From positions 1 through 5,208 of the forward strand of contig JAFLDC010000229.1 in assembly GCA_017302775.1 (NCBI GenBank): DNA of 5,208 nt, read 5' to 3'. Origin of the DNA: Sphingomonadales bacterium. GTDB lineage: Bacteria; Pseudomonadota; Alphaproteobacteria; Sphingomonadales; Sphingomonadaceae. The position numbers and the translations under genes are program-made. Of this stretch, positions 1 to 5,208 are shown piece by piece (position 1 is the first letter of the stretch; every line of letters starts with the position of its first letter). Below the pieces are notes generated by a model that worked only from the letters and a program-made list of their open reading frames with translations, searched no databases and was not told the origin of the DNA.

Positions 1-343
1 TATCGCCGGGCCGCAAGATGCTGAGCAGTGCCCCGGCGAGCGCCGCCACGCCGGAAGGGTAAAGGACAGTCCCGTCCGCTCCCGGTTCCAGTGCAGTCAA
101 GGCATCAGCCAAGGCCCACTGCGTTGGCGCGCCGCGGCGACCGTAGTAGAAGTGTCCGTCGGCGTTGGGCTTGCCGGCGTGAAGCGCCTTGCTGTTGGGG
201 TACAGGTGAGTCGAGGCGCGCCAGACCGGCGGGTTGACGACTGCACCGGGTTCCGCCGGTGTGCCGGTCCATTCGCGGCGACGCCCGGCGACGACGAGCC
301 GGGTGGCGGGACTTAGATCCTCCTCATCTGCGCCACCCGCCAC
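1..343 (-). CDS. metC: Cystathionine beta-lyase, MetC type (N-terminal part; gene continues beyond the left edge)
   Basis: PLP-dependent Cys/Met-metabolism enzyme, expected to cleave cystathionine to homocysteine, pyruvate and ammonia in the cytoplasm. Only the first 114 residues are visible. The sequence has the family's N-terminal signature: ATRLVVAGRR, then VVNPPVWRAST near residues 35-45, then YYGRRGAPT at 66-74. Y67 and R69 of the latter match the Tyr-Gly-Arg that contacts the PLP phosphate of the neighbouring subunit. YPSGVAAL at 95-102 follows, giving the phosphate-binding Ser-Gly. The catalytic lysine lies outside the window. The chosen start is GTG at 343, five bases after the sseA stop, because no ATG in frame precedes the conserved region. 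No good Shine-Dalgarno precedes it, so coupling to sseA is likely. Related lyases (cystathionine gamma-synthase or gamma-lyase) are possible; NPPVWRAST and the YGRRG context favour the beta-lyase. The family call is firm, the exact substrate less so. Confidence 0.88.
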   Translation of the reverse strand, partial: MAGGADEEDLSPATRLVVAGRRREWTGTPAEPGAVVNPPVWRASTHLYPNSKALHAGKPNADGHFYYGRRGAPTQWALADALTALEPGADGTVLYPSGVAALAGALLSILRPGD

Positions 344-348
344 GGAAA

Positions 349-1191
349 TCAGGCCGTCTTGGTCGCTTTGGGGGTGTCCGGATCGGCACCCCATTCGGTC
401 CAGCTGCCGTCGTAGAGCGCGGTGTCTTCCTTGCCGAGCAGGTGCAGGCCGAACAGCAATACGCTGGCGGTCACCCCGCTGCCGCAGCTCGTCACTACCG
501 GCTTGGCCAGATCGACCCCGGCGCTTTCAAATGCAGCCTTGATCCCGGCCTTGTCCTTGAAGGTACCATCGGCGTTGTAAAGTTCGGTGAACGGCACGTT
601 GACCGAGCCCGGAATGTGTCCGCTGGCAATACCGGGACGCGGATCGGCTTCCTCGCCTGACCAGCGCGCCGCACCGCGCGCATCGACAACCTGTTCCGTC
701 TGCGAGTGGAGGTTGGCGAGGACATCCGCCTTGGTCCTTACGTTCTTGTCATCCTGCCAGACGGTAAAATGGCGATGGCGCAAGGTTTCCTTGCCTTGGG
801 CGAGCGGCCGCCCTTCGGCTTTCCATTTGGCCAGTCCGCCATCCAGAATCGCAACATCGTGCGCCCCGAACATCTTGAGCATGAACCACGCGCGGGCGGC
901 CGTCTTTACCGCGCTGTCATCGTACAACACGATGCGGCTGCCATCACCTAGACCGAGCGACTGCATGCGGCTGGCAAACTTCTCAGCCGGGGGCAGGGTG
1001 TTTTCCACCGGGGCGTTGGTATCGACCAGGTCGGACAAGTCCATGAAGACCGCGCCAGGTATATGTCCGGCTTCATATTCAGCTTGGGCATCACGGCCCG
1101 TGCCCGGCAGGTGCTTGGTACAATCAACAATGCGCAGGTCGCTCGCGCCCATTTCGGCGGCGAGCCATTCGGTCGAAACCAGACTATCCAT
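349..1191 (-). CDS. sseA: 3-mercaptopyruvate sulfurtransferase
   Basis: Two-domain rhodanese-family enzyme that moves sulfur from 3-mercaptopyruvate to a thiol or cyanide acceptor, in the cytoplasm. Counting from the ATG at 1191, the protein has 280 residues, the usual length (E. coli SseA has 281). The inactive N-terminal rhodanese domain (about 5-130) contains the EAGHIPGAVFMDL and YDDSAVKTAARAW blocks. The catalytic domain (about 155-275) contains VDARGAARW, SGHIPGSVNVPF and the active-site loop CGSGVTA with C236. That loop is diagnostic for mercaptopyruvate rather than thiosulfate sulfurtransferases. An in-frame ATG at 1230 would add 13 residues, but the 1191 start has AGGAGG 11 nt upstream and begins where the family alignment normally begins. 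The gene runs into metC with a 5-nt gap, which suggests a co-transcribed sulfur amino-acid unit. Confidence 0.95.
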   Translation of the reverse strand: MDSLVSTEWLAAEMGASDLRIVDCTKHLPGTGRDAQAEYEAGHIPGAVFMDLSDLVDTNAPVENTLPPAEKFASRMQSLGLGDGSRIVLYDDSAVKTAARAWFMLKMFGAHDVAILDGGLAKWKAEGRPLAQGKETLRHRHFTVWQDDKNVRTKADVLANLHSQTEQVVDARGAARWSGEEADPRPGIASGHIPGSVNVPFTELYNADGTFKDKAGIKAAFESAGVDLAKPVVTSCGSGVTASVLLFGLHLLGKEDTALYDGSWTEWGADPDTPKATKTA

Positions 1192-1201
1192 GACTAAATC
1201 G

Positions 1202-1208
1202 TCCTCCT
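1202..1208 (-). promoter_or_regulatory. Strong ribosome binding site deciding the sseA start
   Basis: The minus strand carries AGGAGGA here, 11 nt before the ATG at 1191. It is the best Shine-Dalgarno match near sseA and favours 1191 over the in-frame ATG at 1230. The spacing is slightly long. Confidence 0.65.
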
Positions 1209-1211
1209 GAG

Positions 1212-1228
1212 GGCCGTCCTCCACGGCC
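1212..1228 (-). repeat. Small hairpin in the sseA leader with GGAGG in its loop
   Basis: A perfect 6-bp inverted repeat GGCCGT/ACGGCC encloses a 5-nt loop. In the minus-strand transcript the loop reads GGAGG, a second Shine-Dalgarno-like element just upstream of the real one. There is no U-tract, so it is not an intrinsic terminator. It could modulate translation or be chance in GC-rich DNA. It lies within the 112-bp gap between the envelope gene and sseA, where I see no convincing promoter boxes. Confidence 0.35.
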
Positions 1229-1303
1229 ATTGCGGCGCCCCTTTTCGCTGCAATTGCGAAGAACCTAAACCCGGACGCGCCCTGCTGTCGAGGGGGTATC
1301 GGC

Positions 1304-2524
1304 TTAATTTACCGCGCGCTGTCCCAGACGGGAGTACGTGCGCGGTCCCAGATCAAGCCGGAACGGGCGCAGCGCAGCTCCGGGTGCCTCTGGCAGTTCC
1401 CCCACAACATAGGTCTGAACCTGCACCAGCGAACTGCCTGAAGGCGTGCTTGCCTCTACCCGCAAGCGCGCCAGCGGGACGAAATAGGCGGCTTCTCCGG
1501 CGCGAATCGGAGTGACAGCGGTCAGCGGCAGCCGGAAGTCGCCAGTGAACTCGCAGCTCTCCCCCGGTGCGAGCGTGACCGCTGCGTGGCGCAACTCAAG
1601 CCGTTGATTGTCGTTGGCGATCTGCGCCTCGGGCGGCAGCGACGCGTGCGCGGAAACCATGTCGCCTTCAACGGCCAGCGCTGTCAACGGTTCAGCGCCA
1701 GTGTTGGTTAGCGTAAGGACATAGTTCAATGTCGTGGCCATCAGAGATGCGTTCATGCGCCGCGCATCAAGGCTTATGCCGATGCCGGCGGGCAGGCGGG
1801 CTGCCAGCTGTGGTTCGGGTAGCGGCTCGACCTTGGCCGGGGCAGGCTCGGCCGACGCGGCAGGGATCGGAGCGGGCGCTATGGCGGGCGCTATGGCGGG
1901 CGCAACGGTCGGACGCTCGAACGCGATTTGCAGCGGCGCATCTGCGCGTGTTCTACGCCACCACAAACCCGCAAAAATCAGCGCGAGCAGCGCCGCAAAC
2001 CCGGCGATCCATGGCCAGTACCAGCCCGAGACGTTTGCCGCACCGGTTGGTGCATTCGCCGCCGGAACCGTTGGTACCGCGGTGGGAAAGGAGGGAACCG
2101 CGGTTGGACTGGCGACTGGCGGTGCCACGCCTGCGCTTGCTGCCGGGCTGGGGACCAATGTTGCCGGTGCAGGTGAAGGTGCCGGCCCACTCGCTACGGG
2201 ACGCGGGCCGGGCGCGGCGCGCGGTGCGGAGGCACTGCGCTGCTGTGGAGGGGGCGTGGGAGCGGTAGCAGGCTGGGTTGCTGTTGGTGCAGGCGCTGGC
2301 GACGGCACAGGGGAGGGCGTCGGCGTGGGCCTGGGAACAGTGGTGGTAACTATCGGGGCATCGCGATCCACCGGGCCTTGTGCGCCTGATGGTGCCGGCC
2401 GCACCGTCGCCCCGGGCAAACGGTAGCCGTCAACTGATTGGGCCGCCAGTGGCAGCGGGGCAAGCGCAGTCAGCAGCGCGATAGCGCCGGCTGCGGCTGC
2501 AAGGCTGCCCCCAGATCTGGTCAT
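1304..2524 (-). CDS. Membrane-anchored Pro/Ala-rich protein with C-terminal beta-rich domain, function unknown
   Basis: I do not recognise a named family. From the ATG at 2524 the protein has 406 residues. Residues 1-28 form a signal peptide: MTRSGGS, a hydrophobic Ala/Leu core, then PLAAQS. Residues about 35-165 are a Pro/Ala/Thr/Ser linker with PTPTPSPVPSPAPAPT-like low complexity and an AQGPVDRDAP block near its start. A single membrane helix (about 170-189, WYWPWIAGFAALLALIFAGLWW) is followed by RRTR. A second Ala/Pro linker (207-240) contains a PAIA repeat. The last 160 residues look like a beta-sandwich: NYVLTLTNTGAEPLTALAVEGD, then LAPGESCEFTGDFRLPL, resembling DUF11/CARDB-type Ig-like domains. 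The positive charges after the helix predict the C-terminal domain in the cytoplasm, which is odd for such a fold. Alternative starts are 2536 (+4 residues) and 2602 (+26). The latter would put an Arg/Pro-rich stretch before the signal peptide and is unlikely. I recall this layout from other sphingomonads but cannot verify it. Confidence 0.8.
   Translation of the reverse strand: MTRSGGSLAAAAGAIALLTALAPLPLAAQSVDGYRLPGATVRPAPSGAQGPVDRDAPIVTTTVPRPTPTPSPVPSPAPAPTATQPATAPTPPPQQRSASAPRAAPGPRPVASGPAPSPAPATLVPSPAASAGVAPPVASPTAVPSFPTAVPTVPAANAPTGAANVSGWYWPWIAGFAALLALIFAGLWWRRTRADAPLQIAFERPTVAPAIAPAIAPAPIPAASAEPAPAKVEPLPEPQLAARLPAGIGISLDARRMNASLMATTLNYVLTLTNTGAEPLTALAVEGDMVSAHASLPPEAQIANDNQRLELRHAAVTLAPGESCEFTGDFRLPLTAVTPIRAGEAAYFVPLARLRVEASTPSGSSLVQVQTYVVGELPEAPGAALRPFRLDLGPRTYSRLGQRAVN
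1872..1907 (-). repeat. 12-bp tandem repeat, about three copies, inside the envelope-protein gene
   Basis: Plus-strand unit gcgggcgctatg occurs at 1872-1883 and 1884-1895, with a diverged third copy at 1896-1907 (gcgggcgcaacg). The unit is four codons, so length changes stay in frame. It encodes the repeated Pro-Ala-Ile-Ala of the second linker after the membrane helix. This is typical slippage-prone low complexity. Confidence 0.85.
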
Positions 2525-2645
2525 GACACTGTCCATATTACGCGAACCAAGCGGCCTAGGCCGTTGCGGGCGTGAATAGGACGTGAACCCGCTGCTGGCC
2601 ACCGCTGACTTGTGCTAATCGCACGATAGAGGCATGGCACGTTGC
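2525..2645. promoter_or_regulatory. Divergent intergenic region between the envelope gene and queF
   Basis: About 120 bp separate two genes transcribed outward, so promoters for both should lie here. I found no clear -35/-10 pair on either strand. Visible features are a 12-bp perfect palindrome CGGCCTAGGCCG at 2552-2563, and a direct repeat CGTGAA at 2571-2576 and 2582-2587, 11 bp apart (about one helical turn). A short inverted repeat GTGC-TAATC-GCAC lies near 2612-2624. None is assigned to a known regulator. The promoter role is inferred from gene orientation. Confidence 0.4.
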
Positions 2646-3104
2646 ATGTCAGACACACCTGCTCCGCTTCACCTTGGCCAAAACAGTGCGCTTCCAACCT
2701 CGCCCGAGGCAGCCGTGCTGGACTATGTCCCCAATCCGCGTGCCGGATCGCTATATCTGGTGCGTTTCGCGGCTCCCGAATTCACGTCGCTCTGCCCGGT
2801 GACAGGCCAGCCCGATTTCGCTCATCTGGTGATCGATTATGCCCCGGGTGCAACGATCGTCGAATCGAAAAGCCTCAAGCTGTTTCTCGGCAGCTTCCGC
2901 AACCACGCCGGCTTTCATGAGGATGTGACTGTTGGTATCGGTCAGCGTCTGTTTGCCGAGATGCAGCCATTATGGCTGCGAATCGGGGGTTACTGGTATC
3001 CGCGCGGCGGAATCCCGATCGATGTGTTCTGGCAAAGCGGCGCTCCCCCCGAAGGTCTGTGGGTGCCGGATCAAGGCGTGGCGAGCTACCGCGGACGGGG
3101 CTAG
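2646..3104 (+). CDS. queF: NADPH-dependent 7-cyano-7-deazaguanine (preQ0) reductase, short single-domain type
   Basis: Reduces the nitrile of preQ0 to the amine preQ1 with two NADPH, in the cytoplasm, as a step of queuosine tRNA modification. From the ATG at 2646 the protein has 152 residues, fitting the unimodular (B. subtilis-like, 165 aa) class of the tunnelling fold. The QueF motif [14 protein letters not shown] lies at 73-86. Catalytic C50 ([10 protein letters not shown]) is followed by D57, with the Cys-to-Asp spacing of B. subtilis C55/D62. H91 and E92 (GFHEDVT) match H96/E97, so all key residues are present. An in-frame ATG at 2634 would add MARC. Its upstream AGAGG is only 1 nt away, whereas from 2646 it is 13 nt away, so neither is ideal; I prefer 2646 because family members usually begin close to this point. 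No other queuosine gene is nearby. The stop codon shares the CTAG with the opposing PLP-enzyme gene. Confidence 0.95.
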   Translation: MSDTPAPLHLGQNSALPTSPEAAVLDYVPNPRAGSLYLVRFAAPEFTSLCPVTGQPDFAHLVIDYAPGATIVESKSLKLFLGSFRNHAGFHEDVTVGIGQRLFAEMQPLWLRIGGYWYPRGGIPIDVFWQSGAPPEGLWVPDQGVASYRGRG

Positions 3105-4204
3105 CTGTTCAAGCGGCCCAATAACGCTTCGACATCGGCTTGATCCTGGTACAGCCCGAAGCCGATCCGCAAAACATCGCCGCGCAGGTCGGTGACCACG
3201 TTGCGGGCCGTCAATGCGGCATGGATTGCAGGGGCAGCCGCGCCCTGGAAGGCGACGAAGCGCGCGGCAGGATCGCTCAACAGCGTCAGGTTCGGCCAGG
3301 GATTCGCGTCGAGAAGAGCTGCCTTCAAGGCATGGCAATGTGCCGAGATCGCCGCGGTATCCAGCCCCTCGCGGTCGAGCATGTTGCGGACTGCATTAAA
3401 CCGGTACAATCCGCTTGGATCGAAGGTGCTGCCAAGAAAGCGTCGACCATCGAGGGCATAGCCGACGCCGCCTTGTTGCGCTGCCAGATCATCGAATGCG
3501 GCGTACCAGCCGGTTGTTTGCGGACGTGGGGCAAAGCCCGGCGGCGCGTGGAGAAAACATATTCCTTCGCCGGCCATGGCATATTTATACCCCCCGGCGA
3601 GGTAGAATATCCGGTCAGCAACGGCTGACAGGTCCGTCGGTATCGCCATGAAGCCGTGGTATCCGTCGATCACCACCCACGGACCTTCGGGACGGGCAAG
3701 GGACGCAAGGTCGGCAATACCGTTCAGCACGGTGCCGCTGTTGAACTGCACCTGGCTGGTGAAGATCAGATCGAACTGACCAGAGCTGGCGGTTTCGGCC
3801 AGCCGGACGAGCGGAACCATGATCAGCTCGATCCGCTCTTCCTCAGCCCAACGGACCGCCTGACGGCGAAACGAATGAAACTCGCCATCGCTGGCAAGGA
3901 TTCGTGGCTTGGCCATGGGCAGGGCAGAGACGATCCGGACCAGAAAATCGTGCGTATTGGGCGCGAAGGCGATCGTCGCCGGGTCGGGCAGGGCCAGTTC
4001 GCGGGCGATATGGCCCTGCGCCTCCGGAATAGCCTCGCCGAATACCTTGTCCCATTTGTGATCGGCCAGCTGCGCGGCATCTTCCCACGCTGCCATCTGC
4101 CCGTCATGGCTGGCATCGGGCCATAGGTGGTGGCTGTGTGCGGCGAAGTGGAGGCGCCCGGGATTGGCTGCCAGCGCCCGACTGAACAGATGCTTGAAGG
4201 TCAT
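3101..4204 (-). CDS. Kynureninase-like PLP-dependent enzyme (aminotransferase class V fold)
   Basis: Fold-type I PLP enzyme of 367 residues, probably acting on kynurenine or a related tryptophan breakdown product. Evidence is its fusion-like link to kynA and kynureninase-style blocks. These are SQVQFNSG at 150-157 (compare S-x-V-x-F/Y-x-T-G), VVIDGYHGF with D180 and H183, and [11 protein letters not shown] with the PLP-binding K207. C-terminal LRIGFGLYQ near 345-353 contains R346, the likely carboxylate-binding arginine. It differs from standard KynU (about 416 aa): it is shorter, and the usual N-terminal DGNSLG-type segment is replaced by AAHSHHLWP at 21-29. The start at 4204 overlaps the kynA stop as ATGA, implying translational coupling; no Shine-Dalgarno is evident, and an in-frame ATG at 4225 inside kynA is less likely. 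Kynureninase is the best guess, but another class V hydrolase, lyase or desulfurase-like activity cannot be excluded, so I give no symbol. Confidence 0.85.
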   Translation of the reverse strand: MTFKHLFSRALAANPGRLHFAAHSHHLWPDASHDGQMAAWEDAAQLADHKWDKVFGEAIPEAQGHIARELALPDPATIAFAPNTHDFLVRIVSALPMAKPRILASDGEFHSFRRQAVRWAEEERIELIMVPLVRLAETASSGQFDLIFTSQVQFNSGTVLNGIADLASLARPEGPWVVIDGYHGFMAIPTDLSAVADRIFYLAGGYKYAMAGEGICFLHAPPGFAPRPQTTGWYAAFDDLAAQQGGVGYALDGRRFLGSTFDPSGLYRFNAVRNMLDREGLDTAAISAHCHALKAALLDANPWPNLTLLSDPAARFVAFQGAAAPAIHAALTARNVVTDLRGDVLRIGFGLYQDQADVEALLGRLNS

Positions 4205-4992
4205 AGTGCGGTCCGCAATGACCACAGTTCGGGAAATGCGCGTTTTTGCAGGGTGGAATGGAGGTAGCTGGCGCCCGCCGTTCCCCCGGTTCCGCGCTTC
4301 CCGCCGATTACCCGCTCAACCGTGATGACGTGCTTGTGCCGCCAGGTCGCCATCGCATCATCCAGGTCGACCAGCTTTTCGGCCAGCTGATAGAGCTCCC
4401 AATAGCGATCCGGTTCGCGGTAAACGGTCAGGAAGGCGGCTTCGATGGCCGGGTGCGGCACGTGGGGCTGGGTCACATCGCGTTCCAGCACCTCAGCTGG
4501 GATCGCCAGTCCGGCGCGGGCGGCGGCATGGATGGTTTCGTCCCACAGGCTGGGCGCGGCGAGCGCGGCCGCCATGGCAGCGTGGGCGGTGGGGCGGTCG
4601 TTCTGGTAGGACAGGAACCGCGCATCCTTCAGCCCCAGCATATATTCGACGGTCCGGAACTGGTCGGACTGGAACCCGCTTGACGGCCCGAGAACTTGAC
4701 GAAACCGCGAATAATCGCTGGGCGTCATCGTGGCCAATACCTCCCAACTCAGCGTCATCACCGCCTGAATGCGGCTGACCCGTGCCATGGCCTTGTAAGC
4801 GGGTACCAGCGCATCGGCACGAACCTGCGATACTGCCAGCTGCAGCTCGCGGATCATCTGCTTCAGCCACAGTTCCTTGGTTTGGTGGATGACGATGAAC
4901 AGCATTTCGTCATCGCATTCTGAACGCGGATGCTGGCAGGCCAGCAGTTCGTCCAGTGCCAGGTAACGGGCATAGGTTACGGGGTCGGTCAT
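4201..4992 (-). CDS. kynA: Tryptophan 2,3-dioxygenase
   Basis: Heme dioxygenase that opens the indole ring of L-tryptophan with O2 to give N-formylkynurenine, the first step of the kynurenine pathway, in the cytoplasm. The protein has 263 residues, is almost wholly helical and is somewhat shorter than typical homologues (Xanthomonas about 298). Active-site residues match the Xanthomonas enzyme with a constant offset of 19: H36 (IHQTKELW) for H55, Y94 and R98 (DYSRFRQVLGPSSGFQS) for Y113 and R117, H221 (WRHKHV) for axial heme ligand H240, and T235 (GTGGTAG) for T254. The enzyme should therefore be active. The start at 4992 gives MTDPVTYARYL. Longer in-frame extension to 5142 overlaps the acyl-CoA dehydrogenase and is rejected. 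There is no clear Shine-Dalgarno, and the ATG lies in the loop of a predicted hairpin. The stop overlaps the next gene's start (ATGA), so the two form an operon. Confidence 0.96.
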   Translation of the reverse strand: MTDPVTYARYLALDELLACQHPRSECDDEMLFIVIHQTKELWLKQMIRELQLAVSQVRADALVPAYKAMARVSRIQAVMTLSWEVLATMTPSDYSRFRQVLGPSSGFQSDQFRTVEYMLGLKDARFLSYQNDRPTAHAAMAAALAAPSLWDETIHAAARAGLAIPAEVLERDVTQPHVPHPAIEAAFLTVYREPDRYWELYQLAEKLVDLDDAMATWRHKHVITVERVIGGKRGTGGTAGASYLHSTLQKRAFPELWSLRTAL

Positions 4993-5001
4993 GGACCGAC
5001 C
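4983..5001 (-). promoter_or_regulatory. Inverted repeat enclosing the kynA start codon
   Basis: A perfect 7-bp inverted repeat GGTCGGT/ACCGACC surrounds a 5-nt loop. In the kynA transcript the loop is CCAUG, so the initiation codon sits at the tip of a GC-rich hairpin. It could restrain translation, act as a DNA operator, or be chance. The repeat is directly visible; the role is inferred. Confidence 0.45.
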
Positions 5002-5013
5002 ATCGCTCTGACT

Positions 5014-5029
5014 GGTTGCATTTGCAACC
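5014..5029. promoter_or_regulatory. Palindromic operator-like site upstream of kynA
   Basis: GGTTGCA-TT-TGCAACC is a perfect 7+2+7 palindrome in the 40-bp gap between the acyl-CoA dehydrogenase stop and the kynA start, about 22 bp before the ATG. The 2-nt centre makes a poor RNA hairpin and there is no T-tract, so a dimeric repressor or activator site is likelier than a terminator. kynA genes in Pseudomonas are controlled by the Lrp/AsnC-family KynR, but I cannot match this sequence to a known motif. No convincing promoter boxes accompany it. Confidence 0.5.
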
Positions 5030-5032
5030 GGA

Positions 5033-5208
5033 TTAGCGCGTACCGAGCCCCCGGGCGATGATTCCACGCAATATCTCGCGCGTGCCACCGCGCAGCGACC
5101 AACTGGGCGCATTGTGGACGATATTGGCAAGCACTCCGGCATAGGCTGACGCCGTGCGCGGATCGGGTTCCATATCGATTAATTGCCGGGCGAAATCTGG
5201 CAGGGTCT
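5033..5208 (-). CDS. Acyl-CoA dehydrogenase, C-terminal fragment (gene continues beyond the right edge)
   Basis: The last 57 residues of a flavoprotein that introduces the alpha-beta double bond in an acyl-CoA thioester. The diagnostic part is the terminal block SWSLRGGTREILRGIIARGLGTR. It corresponds to the family's GGT-x-E-I-x-R-x-I-I-A-x-x-x-LG ending, where the Gly-Gly-Thr region lies near FAD and substrate. The stop is TAA at 5033-5035, 40 nt before kynA in the same direction. Chain-length or substrate class cannot be told from this piece; branched-chain, aryl or hopanoid/steroid-type members share this ending. It could be co-transcribed with kynA, although the palindrome between them suggests separate control. 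Confidence 0.85.
   Translation of the reverse strand, partial: TLPDFARQLIDMEPDPRTASAYAGVLANIVHNAPSWSLRGGTREILRGIIARGLGTR

Noticed and set aside
319..324. AGGAGG on the minus strand as a ribosome site for metC
   Set aside because: It lies inside the metC frame and no ATG, GTG or TTG follows in frame at a suitable distance. A start after it would also cut into the conserved N-terminus.
587..1210. Plus-strand open frame of 207 codons opposite sseA
   Set aside because: sseA on the minus strand is certain from its active-site loop and full length. The antisense frame has no recognisable motifs and reflects high GC.
1192..1230. 13-residue N-terminal extension of sseA from the ATG at 1230
   Set aside because: The strong AGGAGG before 1191 and the normal family start favour the shorter form. 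It is kept only as a low-probability alternative.
1192..1303. Promoter or terminator between the envelope gene and sseA
   Set aside because: The imperfect palindrome TTCGCTGCAATTGCGAA lies near 1245-1261, but I see no T-tract after a stable stem and no persuasive -35/-10 pair, so nothing beyond the leader hairpin and ribosome site is annotated.
1734..2426. Plus-strand open frame of 230 codons, Gly/Ala-rich, opposite the envelope gene
   Set aside because: It is the antisense shadow of the proline codons (CCN read as GGN/NGG) in the minus-strand gene. It has no family signature, whereas the minus strand shows a signal peptide, a membrane helix and a folded domain.
5014..5029. Intrinsic terminator for the acyl-CoA dehydrogenase gene
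   Set aside because: The inverted repeat has only a 2-nt loop, is not GC-rich, and is not followed by a T-run on the transcribed strand.
4993..5142. N-terminal extension of kynA upstream of 4992
   Set aside because: It would overlap the acyl-CoA dehydrogenase C-terminus, which has a clear family ending in another frame. The dioxygenase alignment begins at MTDPVTYARYL.

Overview
The window is GC-rich, densely packed bacterial DNA. It reads like an alphaproteobacterium, most probably a sphingomonad (Sphingomonadales, perhaps Erythrobacteraceae). That placement rests on codon use, the short QueF, the 3-mercaptopyruvate sulfurtransferase type and a proline-rich membrane protein whose layout I associate with this group; it is inference, since no rRNA or marker gene is present. 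Six genes lie on the minus strand and one on the plus strand. I see no mobile element, CRISPR array or tRNA.

Left block (1-1191, minus): sseA (3-mercaptopyruvate sulfurtransferase) is followed after about 5 nt by a cystathionine beta-lyase (metC-type) that runs off the left edge. They look like a two-gene sulfur amino-acid operon. A 112-bp leader with a small hairpin precedes sseA. Upstream of it (1304-2524, minus) is an unnamed envelope protein with a signal peptide, a long Pro/Ala/Thr linker, one membrane helix and a C-terminal beta-rich domain.

Middle (2525-2645): a divergent intergenic region separates the envelope gene from queF (2646-3104, plus), the preQ0 reductase of queuosine synthesis. 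queF converges on the next operon, and the two stop codons are read from the same palindromic CTAG, so there is no room for a terminator.

Right block (3101-5208, minus): the C-terminus of an acyl-CoA dehydrogenase, a 40-bp gap with a perfect palindrome, tryptophan 2,3-dioxygenase (kynA), and a kynureninase-like PLP enzyme joined to kynA by an ATGA overlap. The last two form a tryptophan/kynurenine catabolic unit. No kynurenine formamidase is present, and the PLP enzyme departs from textbook kynureninase near its N-terminus. The points most worth a second look are this PLP enzyme, the palindrome and start-codon hairpin ahead of kynA, and the envelope protein. I found nothing that amounts to a clearly new multi-gene system.
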